The notes: generated from the letters alone by a model not told the origin. Numbered from the stretch's first letter, positions 43,168 through 52,137 are shown. The stretch is DNA of 64,000 bases from an uncultured Verrucomicrobiota bacterium (GCA_903939515.1 CAJAHH010000015.1:71058-135057); one strand, 5' to 3'. Made by a program: numbers and translations.

Positions 43168-44241
43168 TCACTTCCGATGGGCGGTCCAGGCTCGGCTGAC
43201 CGCGTTGCCATCCATCGTGGTCTCGGTCTTTCCTTCGATCTTCCCGTTCACCAGCTTGCCCGACATCGAATACACCATGGTGCCGCCGTCCGGGCGGTCG
43301 CGCCGCATCGTCCAAGTCAGCATGTCGCCCTGAACCTTGCCGTCGGTCACCTCCAGGAACTTACCCGCCTCGCGGCCGCGGACAATCTGCCCCGTTAGCC
43401 GAGCGCCCTCCTGCTTCAAGGTCATCGGCAGGTCTACGGGCTGGTCATCCGGCCCGGAAATGGTCAGGACCCAAGCTCCCGAAACGTCATTTCCTGAAGC
43501 GACTCCGGCCTGCACCGGCGCTTCTCCGAGCAAGTGGGACAATTGGGTTTCGATGGAGTCAGCCCAAATCTGGTAGCCCTTCTTGGAGAGGTGCAAGTAA
43601 TCGGGCATCAACTCGCGAGGCATGGTGCCGTCGTCGTTGAGGAACTTGTGACCGAAGTCGGACCAGAACACCGTCTTGTCATCGGCGATGCGACGCAGCG
43701 CCTGATTGATTTGAGCCAACTTGCCCCGTTGGGCACTGAAGTTCTCGGCGCGCGGGAAGATGGCCACCAACAGAACCTTGGTTCCCGGAAGTTTCGTGCG
43801 GAGCTTGTCCACGATGGCGCGGACGCCGTCCACGATTTGCTCCGGGGAGTTGTCTTCGCCGTTGGAATTGTTGGTCCCGATCATCACCACCGCCGCCTTG
43901 GGCTTGAGACCGTCGAGGTTGCCGTTGTCGAGACGCCAGAGGACATGCTGGGTGCGATCGCCGCCGATGCCCAAATTGATGGCGTTGCGGTGGGCGTAGT
44001 GTTTGGCCCAAGTCTCCTTGCCCTCCCCTTCCCAGCCCTGGGTGATGGAGTCGCCAATAAAGATTAACTGAGCCTTGCCCCCATCGGCGGCCACCGTGGC
44101 GTTGAAGCTGGCCTGACGATCCACCCAACCCTTGTCGGTGCGGGGTGCAGGTTCAATCGCGGAATGAGCGAAAACCGAAACCAGGCCCAACTGAAGGCCA
44201 AGGACGAGTGCCGCCAAGCGGGAAGTAGATCTCATAGGCAT
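43168..44241 (-). CDS. Secreted SGNH/GDSL-family hydrolase
   Basis: From the ATG at 44241 the product has 357 residues with a signal peptide (LAALVLGLQLGLVSVFAHSA). The SGNH blocks are IFIGDSITQGW (nucleophile Ser), LGIGGDRT, VVMIGTNNSNG (Asn) and DYLHLSKKGY (Asp/His). This matches the PAF-acetylhydrolase-like esterases. A C-terminal beta domain of about 100 residues (SGAWVLTISGPDDQPVDLPM) may aid substrate binding. The likely role is deacetylation of secreted glycans or lipids. The next gene in the same direction, at 44294, lies upstream of it, so they may share a transcript. Confidence 0.88.
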   Translation of the reverse strand: MPMRSTSRLAALVLGLQLGLVSVFAHSAIEPAPRTDKGWVDRQASFNATVAADGGKAQLIFIGDSITQGWEGEGKETWAKHYAHRNAINLGIGGDRTQHVLWRLDNGNLDGLKPKAAVVMIGTNNSNGEDNSPEQIVDGVRAIVDKLRTKLPGTKVLLVAIFPRAENFSAQRGKLAQINQALRRIADDKTVFWSDFGHKFLNDDGTMPRELMPDYLHLSKKGYQIWADSIETQLSHLLGEAPVQAGVASGNDVSGAWVLTISGPDDQPVDLPMTLKQEGARLTGQIVRGREAGKFLEVTDGKVQGDMLTWTMRRDRPDGGTMVYSMSGKLVNGKIEGKTETTMDGNAVSRAWTAHRK

Positions 44242-44293
44242 GGAAAAACCATGCGCCATAAACCACCACGGGCGAGGATTTTCTTAAAGCCTG

Positions 44294-45562
44294 TTAACGA
44301 CCGTTGAAGCAATACAGCCCACCCTCGGTGCGCAAGTAGACTCGACCGCCCGACACCGCTGGCGTGGCCAGTGTGTCTTCGTTGAGCTCATTGCGTGAGA
44401 GCAACTCGAACTTCGGAGTCGCCGCCACCACCGCCGTATTGCCCCGGCCACTCGTGAAGTACACCCGCCCCGCCGCCACCACGGGCGACACCTTGACGTT
44501 CTCGGTGAACAACCGCTCCTGCCACAGGGCTTCGCCGGTTTTTAAATTCAGGCACGAGGCCATGCCGTCATCGCGAATAGAGAACAAATGCCCACCGACG
44601 ATCACCGGGGTCGGGCAATCCGCCGAGTAGCGGGTGGATTTCCACAACGAATGGGTCGTGGTGATGTCGCCATGCCCACCGGCCTTAATACCGACGGTGT
44701 AACCGCGGTTTTGAAAGCCCGAGGCCACCGCCACCACCACGCCTTCGCCCGCGGTCGGACCGGCAATGGTTCGACCGTAGGGATGCGCCACATCCAAGCC
44801 GCTCACACTCCAAACCACATCACCATTGGACGGATTGTAGGCATTGAGCACCTCCGCTCCGGCCACCACCACTTCGAGTTTGCCGCCGTGCCTATGGAAC
44901 ACAGGCGAGGAGTAGGAGTCTTTGCCTTCTTCGCGGGCCGCATTGGAGCGGTCCTTCTTCCACAAGTCCTTGCCGGTCTTGGCATCCACCGCCATCACAT
45001 ACGAGTCAGCTCCCTGATGCATGCGCACGACGAAGAGCCGATTGCCATCGAGCATCGGCGACGATCCGTAGCCGTGGTTGGTCTTCAGCGGCCCGAATTC
45101 TTTCACGAGATTGCGTTGCCACGCGATGTGACCGTCGGCGCCCACGCAGGCCAGATCCCCGGTCCCAAAAAGCACCCACACGTGCCGACCGTCGGATACG
45201 GCGGTGGGGGTGGCCATGTTGTGCAACTCGTGGGCATGCAGCTTGCCGCGCGCGATCTCGGTGTCCCACACCAGCGCCCCGGTCTCGGGATCGAGGGCCA
45301 ACAAATGCATTCCTTGGTCGGGAGTTTGAGTAGTCAGGTAAATGCGTTTGCCCACGACGATCGGTGAGGACGCACCGCGTCCCGGCAGCGACACCTTCCA
45401 GGCGAGGTTCTTCTCCTTCGACCACGACAGGGGGACGGTCTTTTCGGTGCTAATCCCCAAGCCATCAACCCCACGCCAACAGGCCCAATCCGCAGCAGAG
45501 ACTGCGAGAGAGCAGCACAACGACGACATGGCGACGGCTTGCAAAGGGCGAAAGGAATTCAT
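44294..45562 (-). CDS. Secreted PQQ-type beta-propeller protein
   Basis: From the ATG at 45562 the product has 422 residues with a signal peptide (AVAMSSLCCSLAVSAAD). Blades of a PQQ-like propeller are visible: LALDPETGALVWDTEIARG, AVDAKTGKDLWKKD and LNLKTGEALWQERLF. The start WACWRGVDGLGIST is the usual beginning of the verrucomicrobial family. Quinone-ligand residues cannot be judged, so binding of PQQ is not implied; many such proteins are scaffolds. It precedes the SGNH hydrolase. Confidence 0.85.
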   Translation of the reverse strand: MNSFRPLQAVAMSSLCCSLAVSAADWACWRGVDGLGISTEKTVPLSWSKEKNLAWKVSLPGRGASSPIVVGKRIYLTTQTPDQGMHLLALDPETGALVWDTEIARGKLHAHELHNMATPTAVSDGRHVWVLFGTGDLACVGADGHIAWQRNLVKEFGPLKTNHGYGSSPMLDGNRLFVVRMHQGADSYVMAVDAKTGKDLWKKDRSNAAREEGKDSYSSPVFHRHGGKLEVVVAGAEVLNAYNPSNGDVVWSVSGLDVAHPYGRTIAGPTAGEGVVVAVASGFQNRGYTVGIKAGGHGDITTTHSLWKSTRYSADCPTPVIVGGHLFSIRDDGMASCLNLKTGEALWQERLFTENVKVSPVVAAGRVYFTSGRGNTAVVAATPKFELLSRNELNEDTLATPAVSGGRVYLRTEGGLYCFNGR

Positions 45563-45676
45563 GGGATTGTCGCGAAGACTATCGACGGCATCGGCTGCTT
45601 TCCAGAGACGATTCCAAAGCCAGTCCAATCCACGGCCCGGCTCCTTCTCCTCCCGAAGGGCCCCATGACCCCGGCA

Positions 45677-46570
45677 TCAAGGCCGCTGGGCCAGTGCAGT
45701 GCGAATGATCTTCAGCACCGACTCGCGCTCCGCGCCCGAGATGGGCAAACGCGGCTCGCGCACCCACTCCGTGCCCAGACCGGTTTCCTGGCACAGCAGC
45801 TTAATGTACTGCACAAAATGCACGTGCGTATCGAGCTTCATCAGCGGCTGCGACCAACGATACAGGGCGCGCGCCGCATCCCATTGACCGGCCTTGGCCA
45901 AGTCCCACAATTGCTGGTTTTCCTTCGGGAAGGCGATGCCGCTGCCGGCCACCCAACCGTCAATCCCCAGAATGGCGGACTCCAAGAACAAGTCATCTAC
46001 ACCCGTAAAAATCTGGTACCGATTGCCCACCTGATTGCGCAACTCGGTGATGCGCCGCGTGTTGGCGCTGCTTTCCTTGATGGCCACCAAATTGGCCACA
46101 TCGGTCAACTGGGCAAACATCTCCGGGGTGACATCGGCATGATAGCCCACAGGGTTGTTGTAGAGCATCCACGGCAGCGGCGTCTCCGCAGCCAGTGAGC
46201 GGAACCAATGGAGCAATTCGGCGGGATCGGCCTTGTACACCATCGGAGGCATGACCATGAACCCGGAGATGCCCAAGGCCGCGCAGTCGCGCATGTAGGT
46301 CGCAGCCAGCGACAAGCTCATCTCAGCGACACCGCTCAAAACCGGCACCCGACCCTTGGCCGTCTCCAACGCACAGCGCACCACGGCCCGCTTCTCATCA
46401 GGCAGCAGGCATTGATTCTCACCCAACGAACCACACACCACCAACCCGGACACCCCGGATTGAATCAGCACCTCGAAGTGACGCGCCGTCGCCGCAAAGT
46501 CGATCGACTGATCGGCGTTCAAGTGGGTGATAGCAGCAGGAAAAACACCGGTCCAACGGGGGTGGCTCAT
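45677..46570 (-). CDS. DapA-family class I aldolase (dihydrodipicolinate synthase/NAL superfamily)
   Basis: The 297-residue TIM-barrel protein has the family motifs CGSLGENQCLLPDEKR (G-[ST]-x-GE loop), PLPWMLYNNPVGYHADVTPE with the Tyr of the catalytic triad, and NLVAIKESSANTRRI with the Schiff-base Lys. It condenses or cleaves pyruvate-type substrates. Context does not show lysine synthesis, so a sugar-acid or hydroxyproline-type aldolase is as likely as DapA itself. ATG at 46570 gives a family-like N-terminus (GVFPAAITHLNADQSID). Confidence 0.88.
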   Translation of the reverse strand: MSHPRWTGVFPAAITHLNADQSIDFAATARHFEVLIQSGVSGLVVCGSLGENQCLLPDEKRAVVRCALETAKGRVPVLSGVAEMSLSLAATYMRDCAALGISGFMVMPPMVYKADPAELLHWFRSLAAETPLPWMLYNNPVGYHADVTPEMFAQLTDVANLVAIKESSANTRRITELRNQVGNRYQIFTGVDDLFLESAILGIDGWVAGSGIAFPKENQQLWDLAKAGQWDAARALYRWSQPLMKLDTHVHFVQYIKLLCQETGLGTEWVREPRLPISGAERESVLKIIRTALAQRP

Positions 46571-46784
46571 GGCGAAAATTGAGGTGATGTCGATCAGGGT
46601 TCAACCGATTGAAACACAGAGGATTTACTGAGGAAATCCAAGCTCCCAATCACCGCCTATTCAGACGGCGAGCGCAAGCTACCGCCCCAGTTTCCAGCCG
46701 GTCAACGCACTGTTTGGCAGGAGAATACGGGCGACAGGTCGCAGTGGGGTAGCGCGTTCGCATGGGTTTCGGTAAGGTAAACAC

Positions 46785-46994
46785 ATGGAGGACCGAGTGA
46801 CCGTCACCACGGACCGCGAGCTAATCGTCTGGGCAAAACGTCAAGCCCACCAGACAGGGATCAAGCCTGCCGGAACGATTCAGTTGGATCGGTCAGGTTT
46901 CGTGGAACGGTGGGCAGACCAGTTCACCGTTCGTGAAGGCGGGACCGAGGACCTTCGCCTCCAAGCGCTGAAGACCAAGCACCGCATCGCGTGA
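46785..46994 (+). CDS. Small protein, possible antitoxin of a truncated PIN module
   Basis: The 69-residue product (MEDRVTVTTDRELIVWAKRQ at the start) is charged and has no membrane segment. Its stop overlaps a GTG start (GTGA) of a frame that begins as a PIN-domain toxin, so an antitoxin role is plausible. I do not recognise the family. About 25 bases of its coding sequence (46863-46887) are a copy of a dispersed repeat, which may have altered the protein. Confidence 0.45.
   Translation: MEDRVTVTTDRELIVWAKRQAHQTGIKPAGTIQLDRSGFVERWADQFTVREGGTEDLRLQALKTKHRIA
46863..46887. repeat. Dispersed short repeat, copy 2
   Basis: AAGCCT-GCCGGAACGATTCAGTTGG matches 13801-13828 apart from a two-base gap, 33 kb away. 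This copy lies within the small frame at 46785-46994. Confidence 0.6.
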
Positions 46995-47110
46995 AGATCC
47001 TGATAGATACTAACATCCTGCGGCATGGCGCCCTCGGCCGCGCCAGATTGGCCGAAACCGGAAAGTTGCTTTCCTTTTGGCCGGGATACGTTAGCGGTCC
47101 CTCACAGTGA
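46991..47110 (+). pseudogene. N-terminal remnant of a PIN-domain toxin
   Basis: From a GTG at 46991 the frame reads MKILIDTNILRHGALGRARL and stops at 47108-47110 after 39 residues. ILIDTNIL is the first strand and metal-binding Asp of PIN-domain (VapC-like) ribonuclease toxins, which are usually about 130 residues long. The rest has been lost and the propeller gene begins at 47107. The remnant has no further catalytic residues. Confidence 0.6.
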
Positions 47111-48759
47111 ACGAGAAGATCCCCGATCCGAGCCTGAAGGTCGGCAACACATCCGGCGCTCCGGACGCCAACTCAGTGACATCCCCGCAAAGGAAAACGG
47201 GTTTCCCATGGTTTCCCGTGGTCACCCTCGCGCTGGTGGTGGCAGGCATCGCGGCCGTGAAGTGGCAACCAGAACTTGAGCGCAACCTGCGCGCCTGGGC
47301 TACGGCTGCCTTGGCCCTTCTCGGTACACTCACGCTGTTGATTTGGTTCCTCGCCTCGTCCCGGTTCCGAGCCCGGACCCGGTTGCTCGGCCTGGCCATC
47401 GTCATCCTCTCTGGACTCGCCCTGAAGGGGGCACTGCGGGTGGATGGCACGATCAATGGCACGGGCCTGCCCCGGTTGGTCTGGCGAGGGAGCCACTCCG
47501 ACGCGACCCCACCTACCGCATCGCCAGCCGAAACAGCGCGGAACCCGGTTCAAGGAGCGGCCCTTCCTGGCCTGGAAGACTCCGCCCAATTCCTCGGGCC
47601 TGACCGCACCGGCGTATTGCCGATCGCCCGATTTTCGACAAATTGGAACACTCAGGCCCCGCGCGAGCTGTGGCGTCGCCCCATCGGACTCGGATGGTCC
47701 TCGTTCGCGGTGGTCGGCGGACGCGCCTGGACTCAAGAACAGGTCGGGGATGACGAGCGGGTCACCTGCCTCGACATAGCCACGGGCCAAACCCTTTGGA
47801 GCCATTCCGAGCGCACCCGTTTTTCCGAATGGCAAGGCGGCGACGGCCCGCGCGCGACGCCCACTATTCAGGATGGCCGAGTGTATGCGATGGGCGGGAC
47901 CGGAATCCTGCTCTGCCTCGACGCGGCGACGGGGAAGCTCGTGTGGCGACGTTCGGTGCTCGAAGAAAACGGGTTGTCCAACCTCACCTGGGGCACAAGC
48001 TCATCACCATTGATCGTGGATGGTCTCACCGTAATCACCGGAGGCAGGGGTTCCGGTGCGGTGCTCTACGCCTACCGGTCCTCGGACGGCACCCCGGCTT
48101 GGAAATCCGGCGAAGGCGATGCGAGCTACGCCTCCCCGGTACTGGCCACCCTAGCCGGTCGCCGCGTGATCTTATCCAACAACGCCGCGAGCCTGACGGC
48201 CCACGATCCCGCCACTGGCCGCATCCTCTTCAATCATGCCTGGGGCGCCTCGAAATGGCCCAAGGCTTCGCAACCGGTGGTGCTGCCCGGAGACCGGGTC
48301 TTCGTGTCGGCCGGCTACGGGGTGGGTTGCCAAATCATCCAAGTGACCACCGGCGAGGCTGGATCCGACCGCGCGACGGGAGCCCTGAAGACGGAGACCG
48401 CGTGGAAGGGCATCACCATGAAGACCCAGTTCAACAGCCCGGGATTGCGCAACGGCTACGTGTACGGGCTCGATGACGGACTGCTGGCCTGCGTCGATGC
48501 GACGACAGGGCGGCGCATTTGGAAGGACGGCCGTTTCGGTTCGGGCCAAACCTTGATCGTCGGCGATACAGTCGTGGTGCAGAACGAGAACGGCACCGTG
48601 CACGCCTGCGTCGCGAGCCCGGATGGGTTCCGTGAACTGGGTCAAATCGCGGCTTTGTCGTCCAAGACCTGGAACCAACCGGCGGTGGCCGGCCGCTACC
48701 TGCTAGTGCGCAACGACCGCGAAGCCGTGTGCTGGGAGCTGCCCGCTGCCGGGCGATGA
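47107..48759 (+). CDS. Membrane-anchored PQQ-like beta-propeller protein
   Basis: The 550-residue protein has three hydrophobic segments (about 35-52, 63-82 and 90-107) and a large propeller domain (about 150-545). The blades include CLDIATGQTLWSHSERTRFS, CLDAATGKLVWRRSVLEENG and CVDATTGRRIWKDGRFGSG. AQFLGPDRTGVLP resembles the fixed start of the verrucomicrobial PQQ family. The propeller should lie in the periplasm. GTG at 47107 overlaps the stop of the PIN remnant; another start nearer the first helix is possible. Function unknown. Confidence 0.85.
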   Translation: MNEKIPDPSLKVGNTSGAPDANSVTSPQRKTGFPWFPVVTLALVVAGIAAVKWQPELERNLRAWATAALALLGTLTLLIWFLASSRFRARTRLLGLAIVILSGLALKGALRVDGTINGTGLPRLVWRGSHSDATPPTASPAETARNPVQGAALPGLEDSAQFLGPDRTGVLPIARFSTNWNTQAPRELWRRPIGLGWSSFAVVGGRAWTQEQVGDDERVTCLDIATGQTLWSHSERTRFSEWQGGDGPRATPTIQDGRVYAMGGTGILLCLDAATGKLVWRRSVLEENGLSNLTWGTSSSPLIVDGLTVITGGRGSGAVLYAYRSSDGTPAWKSGEGDASYASPVLATLAGRRVILSNNAASLTAHDPATGRILFNHAWGASKWPKASQPVVLPGDRVFVSAGYGVGCQIIQVTTGEAGSDRATGALKTETAWKGITMKTQFNSPGLRNGYVYGLDDGLLACVDATTGRRIWKDGRFGSGQTLIVGDTVVVQNENGTVHACVASPDGFRELGQIAALSSKTWNQPAVAGRYLLVRNDREAVCWELPAAGR

Positions 48760-48914
48760 CTCAAAACGCCGGAAATCAGTGCATTTTATCCCCTCTCGTT
48801 CGGTGCCGGTCATGGCCTCAAGATGCCATCTTGTCCGGGCTCACCCTTGTTCGCGCTCAATCTGGTCCGGGGCTTGAAGATCCCCCGCTCCGCGTCAACC
48901 CTGAGTCAGCGCCC

Positions 48915-49529
48915 GTGAATCCCAAAAAAACTAAGAATTCCCAGCCGGTCCTCTTCGAAATGGATCCGCCCACCGACCTCGTCCAACACGACGCTGGGGG
49001 CAAGGCGCGCCCGGCCTGGCCCAAGGATTCCACCGTCACCGCGGTGTTCTCAGATTGCCAACGGTACCGCTACCAGCTTCGGGAAGTCTGGGATCCGGGC
49101 CGTCCGATGGTGCTCTGGCTGCTCATGAATCCCAGCGTGGCCTGCCTAGACCACGCCGATCCCACGCTGCGAAAAACTGGCAATTTCGCGCGGATCTGGG
49201 GCTACGGCGGACAGTGGGTCGGCAACGTCCATGCTTACCGTTCCACCAACAAAAACCGCCTGCTGGAAGTCGAGGATCCGGTGGGGCCAGACAATGACCG
49301 CTTAATTCTAGAAATGGCGGAGCAGGCTCAAACGGTGGTTCTGGCCTACGGACAACCCCCGAAGCAACTGCGCGCGCGTGGAGCCCAAGTAGTCGATCTC
49401 CTGCGCCACCACCCGCAATTGTGTCATTTGCGATTGGCCCAAGACGGAACCCCCGTTCACCCGCTCTACCTGCCCTTCAACCTCCGCCCCCAACCCCATG
49501 CCGCCACGGGGTTCGCCCCCCCGGATTGA
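48915..49529 (+). CDS. DUF1643 protein
   Basis: From the GTG at 48915 the product has 204 residues. The DUF1643 core is clear: FSDCQRYRYQLREVWD, VLWLLMNPSVACLDHADPTL, RIWGYGGQWVGNVHAYRSTN, DPVGPDNDRLI and a C-terminal LRLAQDGTPVHPLYLP. It is a soluble, monomer-sized protein. The biochemical role of this family is not established to my knowledge. Starts farther upstream are possible because the frame is open to 48729, where it would overlap the propeller gene; ATG at 48960 is the other option. Confidence 0.8.
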   Translation: MNPKKTKNSQPVLFEMDPPTDLVQHDAGGKARPAWPKDSTVTAVFSDCQRYRYQLREVWDPGRPMVLWLLMNPSVACLDHADPTLRKTGNFARIWGYGGQWVGNVHAYRSTNKNRLLEVEDPVGPDNDRLILEMAEQAQTVVLAYGQPPKQLRARGAQVVDLLRHHPQLCHLRLAQDGTPVHPLYLPFNLRPQPHAATGFAPPD

Positions 49530-49616
49530 GCCACTGAGTCCCTGTTCACTTTGCCGCACCAGTTCGAGGACGCCGGATGCGGCTCAGCGCGACCGATCCC
49601 ATCAAATCGTTCCGCC

Positions 49617-51116
49617 TTAGACCAGACCCCGAATGGGTTCACCGCGACTGATCGCCTCAATCACCCGCTGGGAGACACCGGGAAGCAGCCGGGCCTGACC
49701 CACGTCCATCAGCGAGTGCATCACCGTGGCGATGAGATCCTTCATGGTGACCGTCTGGCTCGCAGGCTCCCCGCCATCGCGCGACGACTGCCCGATCACC
49801 TGCCCCATCTTCAGCCCGCCGCCATAGAGAAGCAGCGGAGCCAGATTGCCCCAATGATCGCGACCGCCGTCCTTGTTGATCGTCGGCGTCCGCCCCATCT
49901 CGCCGCAGCAAACCAGCAGGATCTTGTCCGAAAGCCCACGCGCCTCGACGTCCTCGATGAAGGCTGAGACGGCATGGTCGAAGGGAGTCCCCACGTAGTC
50001 CATGCCCACTGTCATAGGGGCATTGTTCACGTCGGCGTGCATGTCCCAGATGAAACTGGTGGTGACGGTGACGAAGCCCGCCCCGCGCTCGCACAGGCGA
50101 CGAGCCAAGAGCAGTTGACGACCGAGGGTCTGGGCGTTGGTGGCGTAGTGCTCGATGTTCTTCCACCGCGGGTCGATGCGCCCGCGCGGCAACAGGGGCG
50201 CCGTGTCGTAACGTTCAATCAACCGGGGATCTTCGCGCGAGAGATCGAAGGCGTCGAAGACGCCGCGATGCAGCAGCTCGAAGGCCTTCTGCTGGAACCC
50301 ACCAAACTCCTGAACGGAGGCTTGGTCGTCCATCCAATGCCGCCACTGATCCACCGAATTTAACAAGGCCTGACGGTCATGGAATCGTCCCTCCGGCAGA
50401 TTGATCCGCAGGTTCTGCTGCAAATCCAGACCCGATCCCGGGACGAATGGAGCCACAGAGCGGCTTAGTTCACCCGTCCCCTCGAAATTCCCGAACTCCT
50501 TGACGACATCTTGGGCCTTCGCCTCCACCGATCGCGGGAACAGCGCGATGTTCGTCGGCATGGCCGAATTGGGCCGGCTGGGACCGGCGATGCTGGAATA
50601 GAGCGAACCCATGTTGGCCTGAAGGGTGTCGACCCCAAGGATGGGCTTGATGTCGTGATTGCCGTCTCCGGTGGCGAACGAACGAACGACGCTGAACTTG
50701 TGAGCCAGCTTGGCCAACCGCTGGAAGGTGCTGCCGAAGGTGATGCCAGGCAGCGTGGTGGGGATCTCACCCGTGGCGCTGCGCACATGCGACGGCGCGT
50801 CCATCTTCGGATCGAAGGTCTCGAACTGCGAAGGCCCTCCGTGCATGAAGAGGAAGATGACCGACCGATCCTTGAGTGGATTGCCCGGCGAGCCCCGATC
50901 GGCTCCCGCCGCCCGACCGCCAGCCGATTCCTGGCCTGCTCCGGACGCCCCGGACGACCCGGTCGTTGGATTGATTCCATTGCCCCCCGCTGCCGCCGCC
51001 CGGACCCCAAACGTGTCCGCCAAGTTGAGCCCGCCCAGCGCCAGCGCGCCCACCTGCAAGAACTGCCGCCGATGCCGCCGCCCGCCCCGCCAGAAATGAT
51101 CCTGGAAAGTCAGCAT
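49617..51116 (-). CDS. DUF1501 protein, stand-alone
   Basis: From the ATG at 51116 the product has 499 residues. RRHRRQFLQVGALALGGLNL is a Tat-like signal. DUF1501 blocks follow: SVIFLFMHGGPSQFETFDPK, FSVVRSFATGDGNHDIKPIL and CCGEMGRTPTINKDGGRDHW. A Gly/Ala/Ser-rich insertion lies after the signal (residues 40-75). Unlike the copy at 39424 it has no DUF1549/1553 partner, although the paired gene may lie elsewhere. An enzymatic phosphatase/sulfatase-like role is possible. Confidence 0.87.
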   Translation of the reverse strand: MLTFQDHFWRGGRRHRRQFLQVGALALGGLNLADTFGVRAAAAGGNGINPTTGSSGASGAGQESAGGRAAGADRGSPGNPLKDRSVIFLFMHGGPSQFETFDPKMDAPSHVRSATGEIPTTLPGITFGSTFQRLAKLAHKFSVVRSFATGDGNHDIKPILGVDTLQANMGSLYSSIAGPSRPNSAMPTNIALFPRSVEAKAQDVVKEFGNFEGTGELSRSVAPFVPGSGLDLQQNLRINLPEGRFHDRQALLNSVDQWRHWMDDQASVQEFGGFQQKAFELLHRGVFDAFDLSREDPRLIERYDTAPLLPRGRIDPRWKNIEHYATNAQTLGRQLLLARRLCERGAGFVTVTTSFIWDMHADVNNAPMTVGMDYVGTPFDHAVSAFIEDVEARGLSDKILLVCCGEMGRTPTINKDGGRDHWGNLAPLLLYGGGLKMGQVIGQSSRDGGEPASQTVTMKDLIATVMHSLMDVGQARLLPGVSQRVIEAISRGEPIRGLV

Positions 51117-51245
51117 CGCGATTGAGCCGGGCACCGAAATGCCGGGATGTAGGCTGTGCCCATAGTGGAAGACCACAACTCTACCTGCACCGCGCCGGTG
51201 TGCCAAGCTCGCGCGCGCTGTTGATTCTGCGCCTCACCGACCACA

Positions 51246-51937
51246 CTAGAGTGCCGTCTCAAAGTGCAGGTTGATGCGGCACGTCCCCATTACCTCGAAC
51301 TGCTCACGCTGGACCACACCTGCGAGCGGAGCTTTTACAAAATAAACCCTGTCCGTATAGAGGGCGTATTTGAAATTGCCCATGTCCAGACAGTCCTTGA
51401 GCGCGTCGGTGAACAACTTGCGGTAGTTTTCCTCGATGAACGCCGACTGAATGAAGTCCTCGTCACGCTGGTTAATGTATTTGGTGCCCCCCCTGTGCGG
51501 CGGTTGATCGTGTCGATGACGATGTCGAGGATCGCTTTGCGAAGAAGACCAGCGCGCTCCGACTCGGTCATCAGCATCGCGATATTGAGGAAGGCGCGAA
51601 AGTCAAGCACTCCTAAGCGAGCGGTCTTCCCGATCATCCCGAAATCTGTTTCGGGATGATCCAGCCCCTGAATCGCCAACTTCAATGTTTTCAGGCGCTT
51701 GCCGGTAACAACCTCATAGCCGTTCCGCGCCAGTTCCTCAGCGTTGCGCTCCAAATAATTCTCCACGGTTCGGAGCGTCACATCAAAAAACAGGGCCACC
51801 TGCTCCTTGAGCACCACGGTTTTTCCCTCGAAAGGAATGCCCCTAATGCCTGCAGCCTTCTCGATTTCTGCCAGCGCATACGGGTTGTTCAGGATGTTCT
51901 GTCGATCCAATGCTGAGTTTGTCAGGTCTTTGCTCAT
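51246..51937 (-). pseudogene. DNA-binding (RhuM/Fic-associated type) protein, frameshifted at a G-tract and truncated
   Basis: From the ATG at 51937 the frame reads MSKDLTNSALDRQNILNNPY, then VVLKEQVALFFDVTLRTVEN and DFRAFLNIAMLMTESERAGL. It leaves homology after INRRTGG at a run of seven Gs (51487-51493). Adding one G restores a collinear reading, TKYINQRDEDFIQSAFIEEN, YRKLFTDALKDCLDMGNFKY and ALYTDRVY, and then an unrelated tail to a stop at 51246. The family (as I recall, about 330 residues with a helix-turn-helix start, often beside Fic or restriction genes) would continue for another 130 residues. The gene is therefore both frameshifted and 3'-truncated. Confidence 0.75.
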
Positions 51938-51942
51938 ATTGC

Positions 51943-52137
51943 TCACAGACTGCGGATGTTCTCGAGACCGTGCTGTTTCAAGAACTTGGTCAAATTGGTC
52001 TTGGCCACGTCGGCGGCGAAGGCGATGTCACGGAAGATCAGGATACTTTCACGAGCCGTTGCCTGAGCCTTGTGCCAATCAACGCTGCCCAAGGCCAGTG
52101 ACTCGAACTCTTCGGTAATGATCGCTGGAGCAAGGCA
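51943..52137 (-). pseudogene. C-terminal fragment of an unidentified, probably defence-related gene
   Basis: An open frame without a start, bounded upstream by an in-frame TAG (52138-52140), ends at 51943 with a GTGA overlap to the DNA-binding gene. Its residues (TEEFESLALGSVDWHKAQAT, then ARESILIFRDIAFAADVAKT and NLTKFLKQHGLENIRSL) look like genuine coding sequence. I cannot name the family. Tight coupling to the next gene shows both came from one operon. Confidence 0.5.

Noticed and set aside
44294-48759. True quinoprotein dehydrogenases (PQQ-dependent enzymes)
   Set aside because: Both propeller proteins show PQQ-like blades, but no calcium or quinone ligand motifs of dehydrogenases could be identified, so only the fold is claimed.
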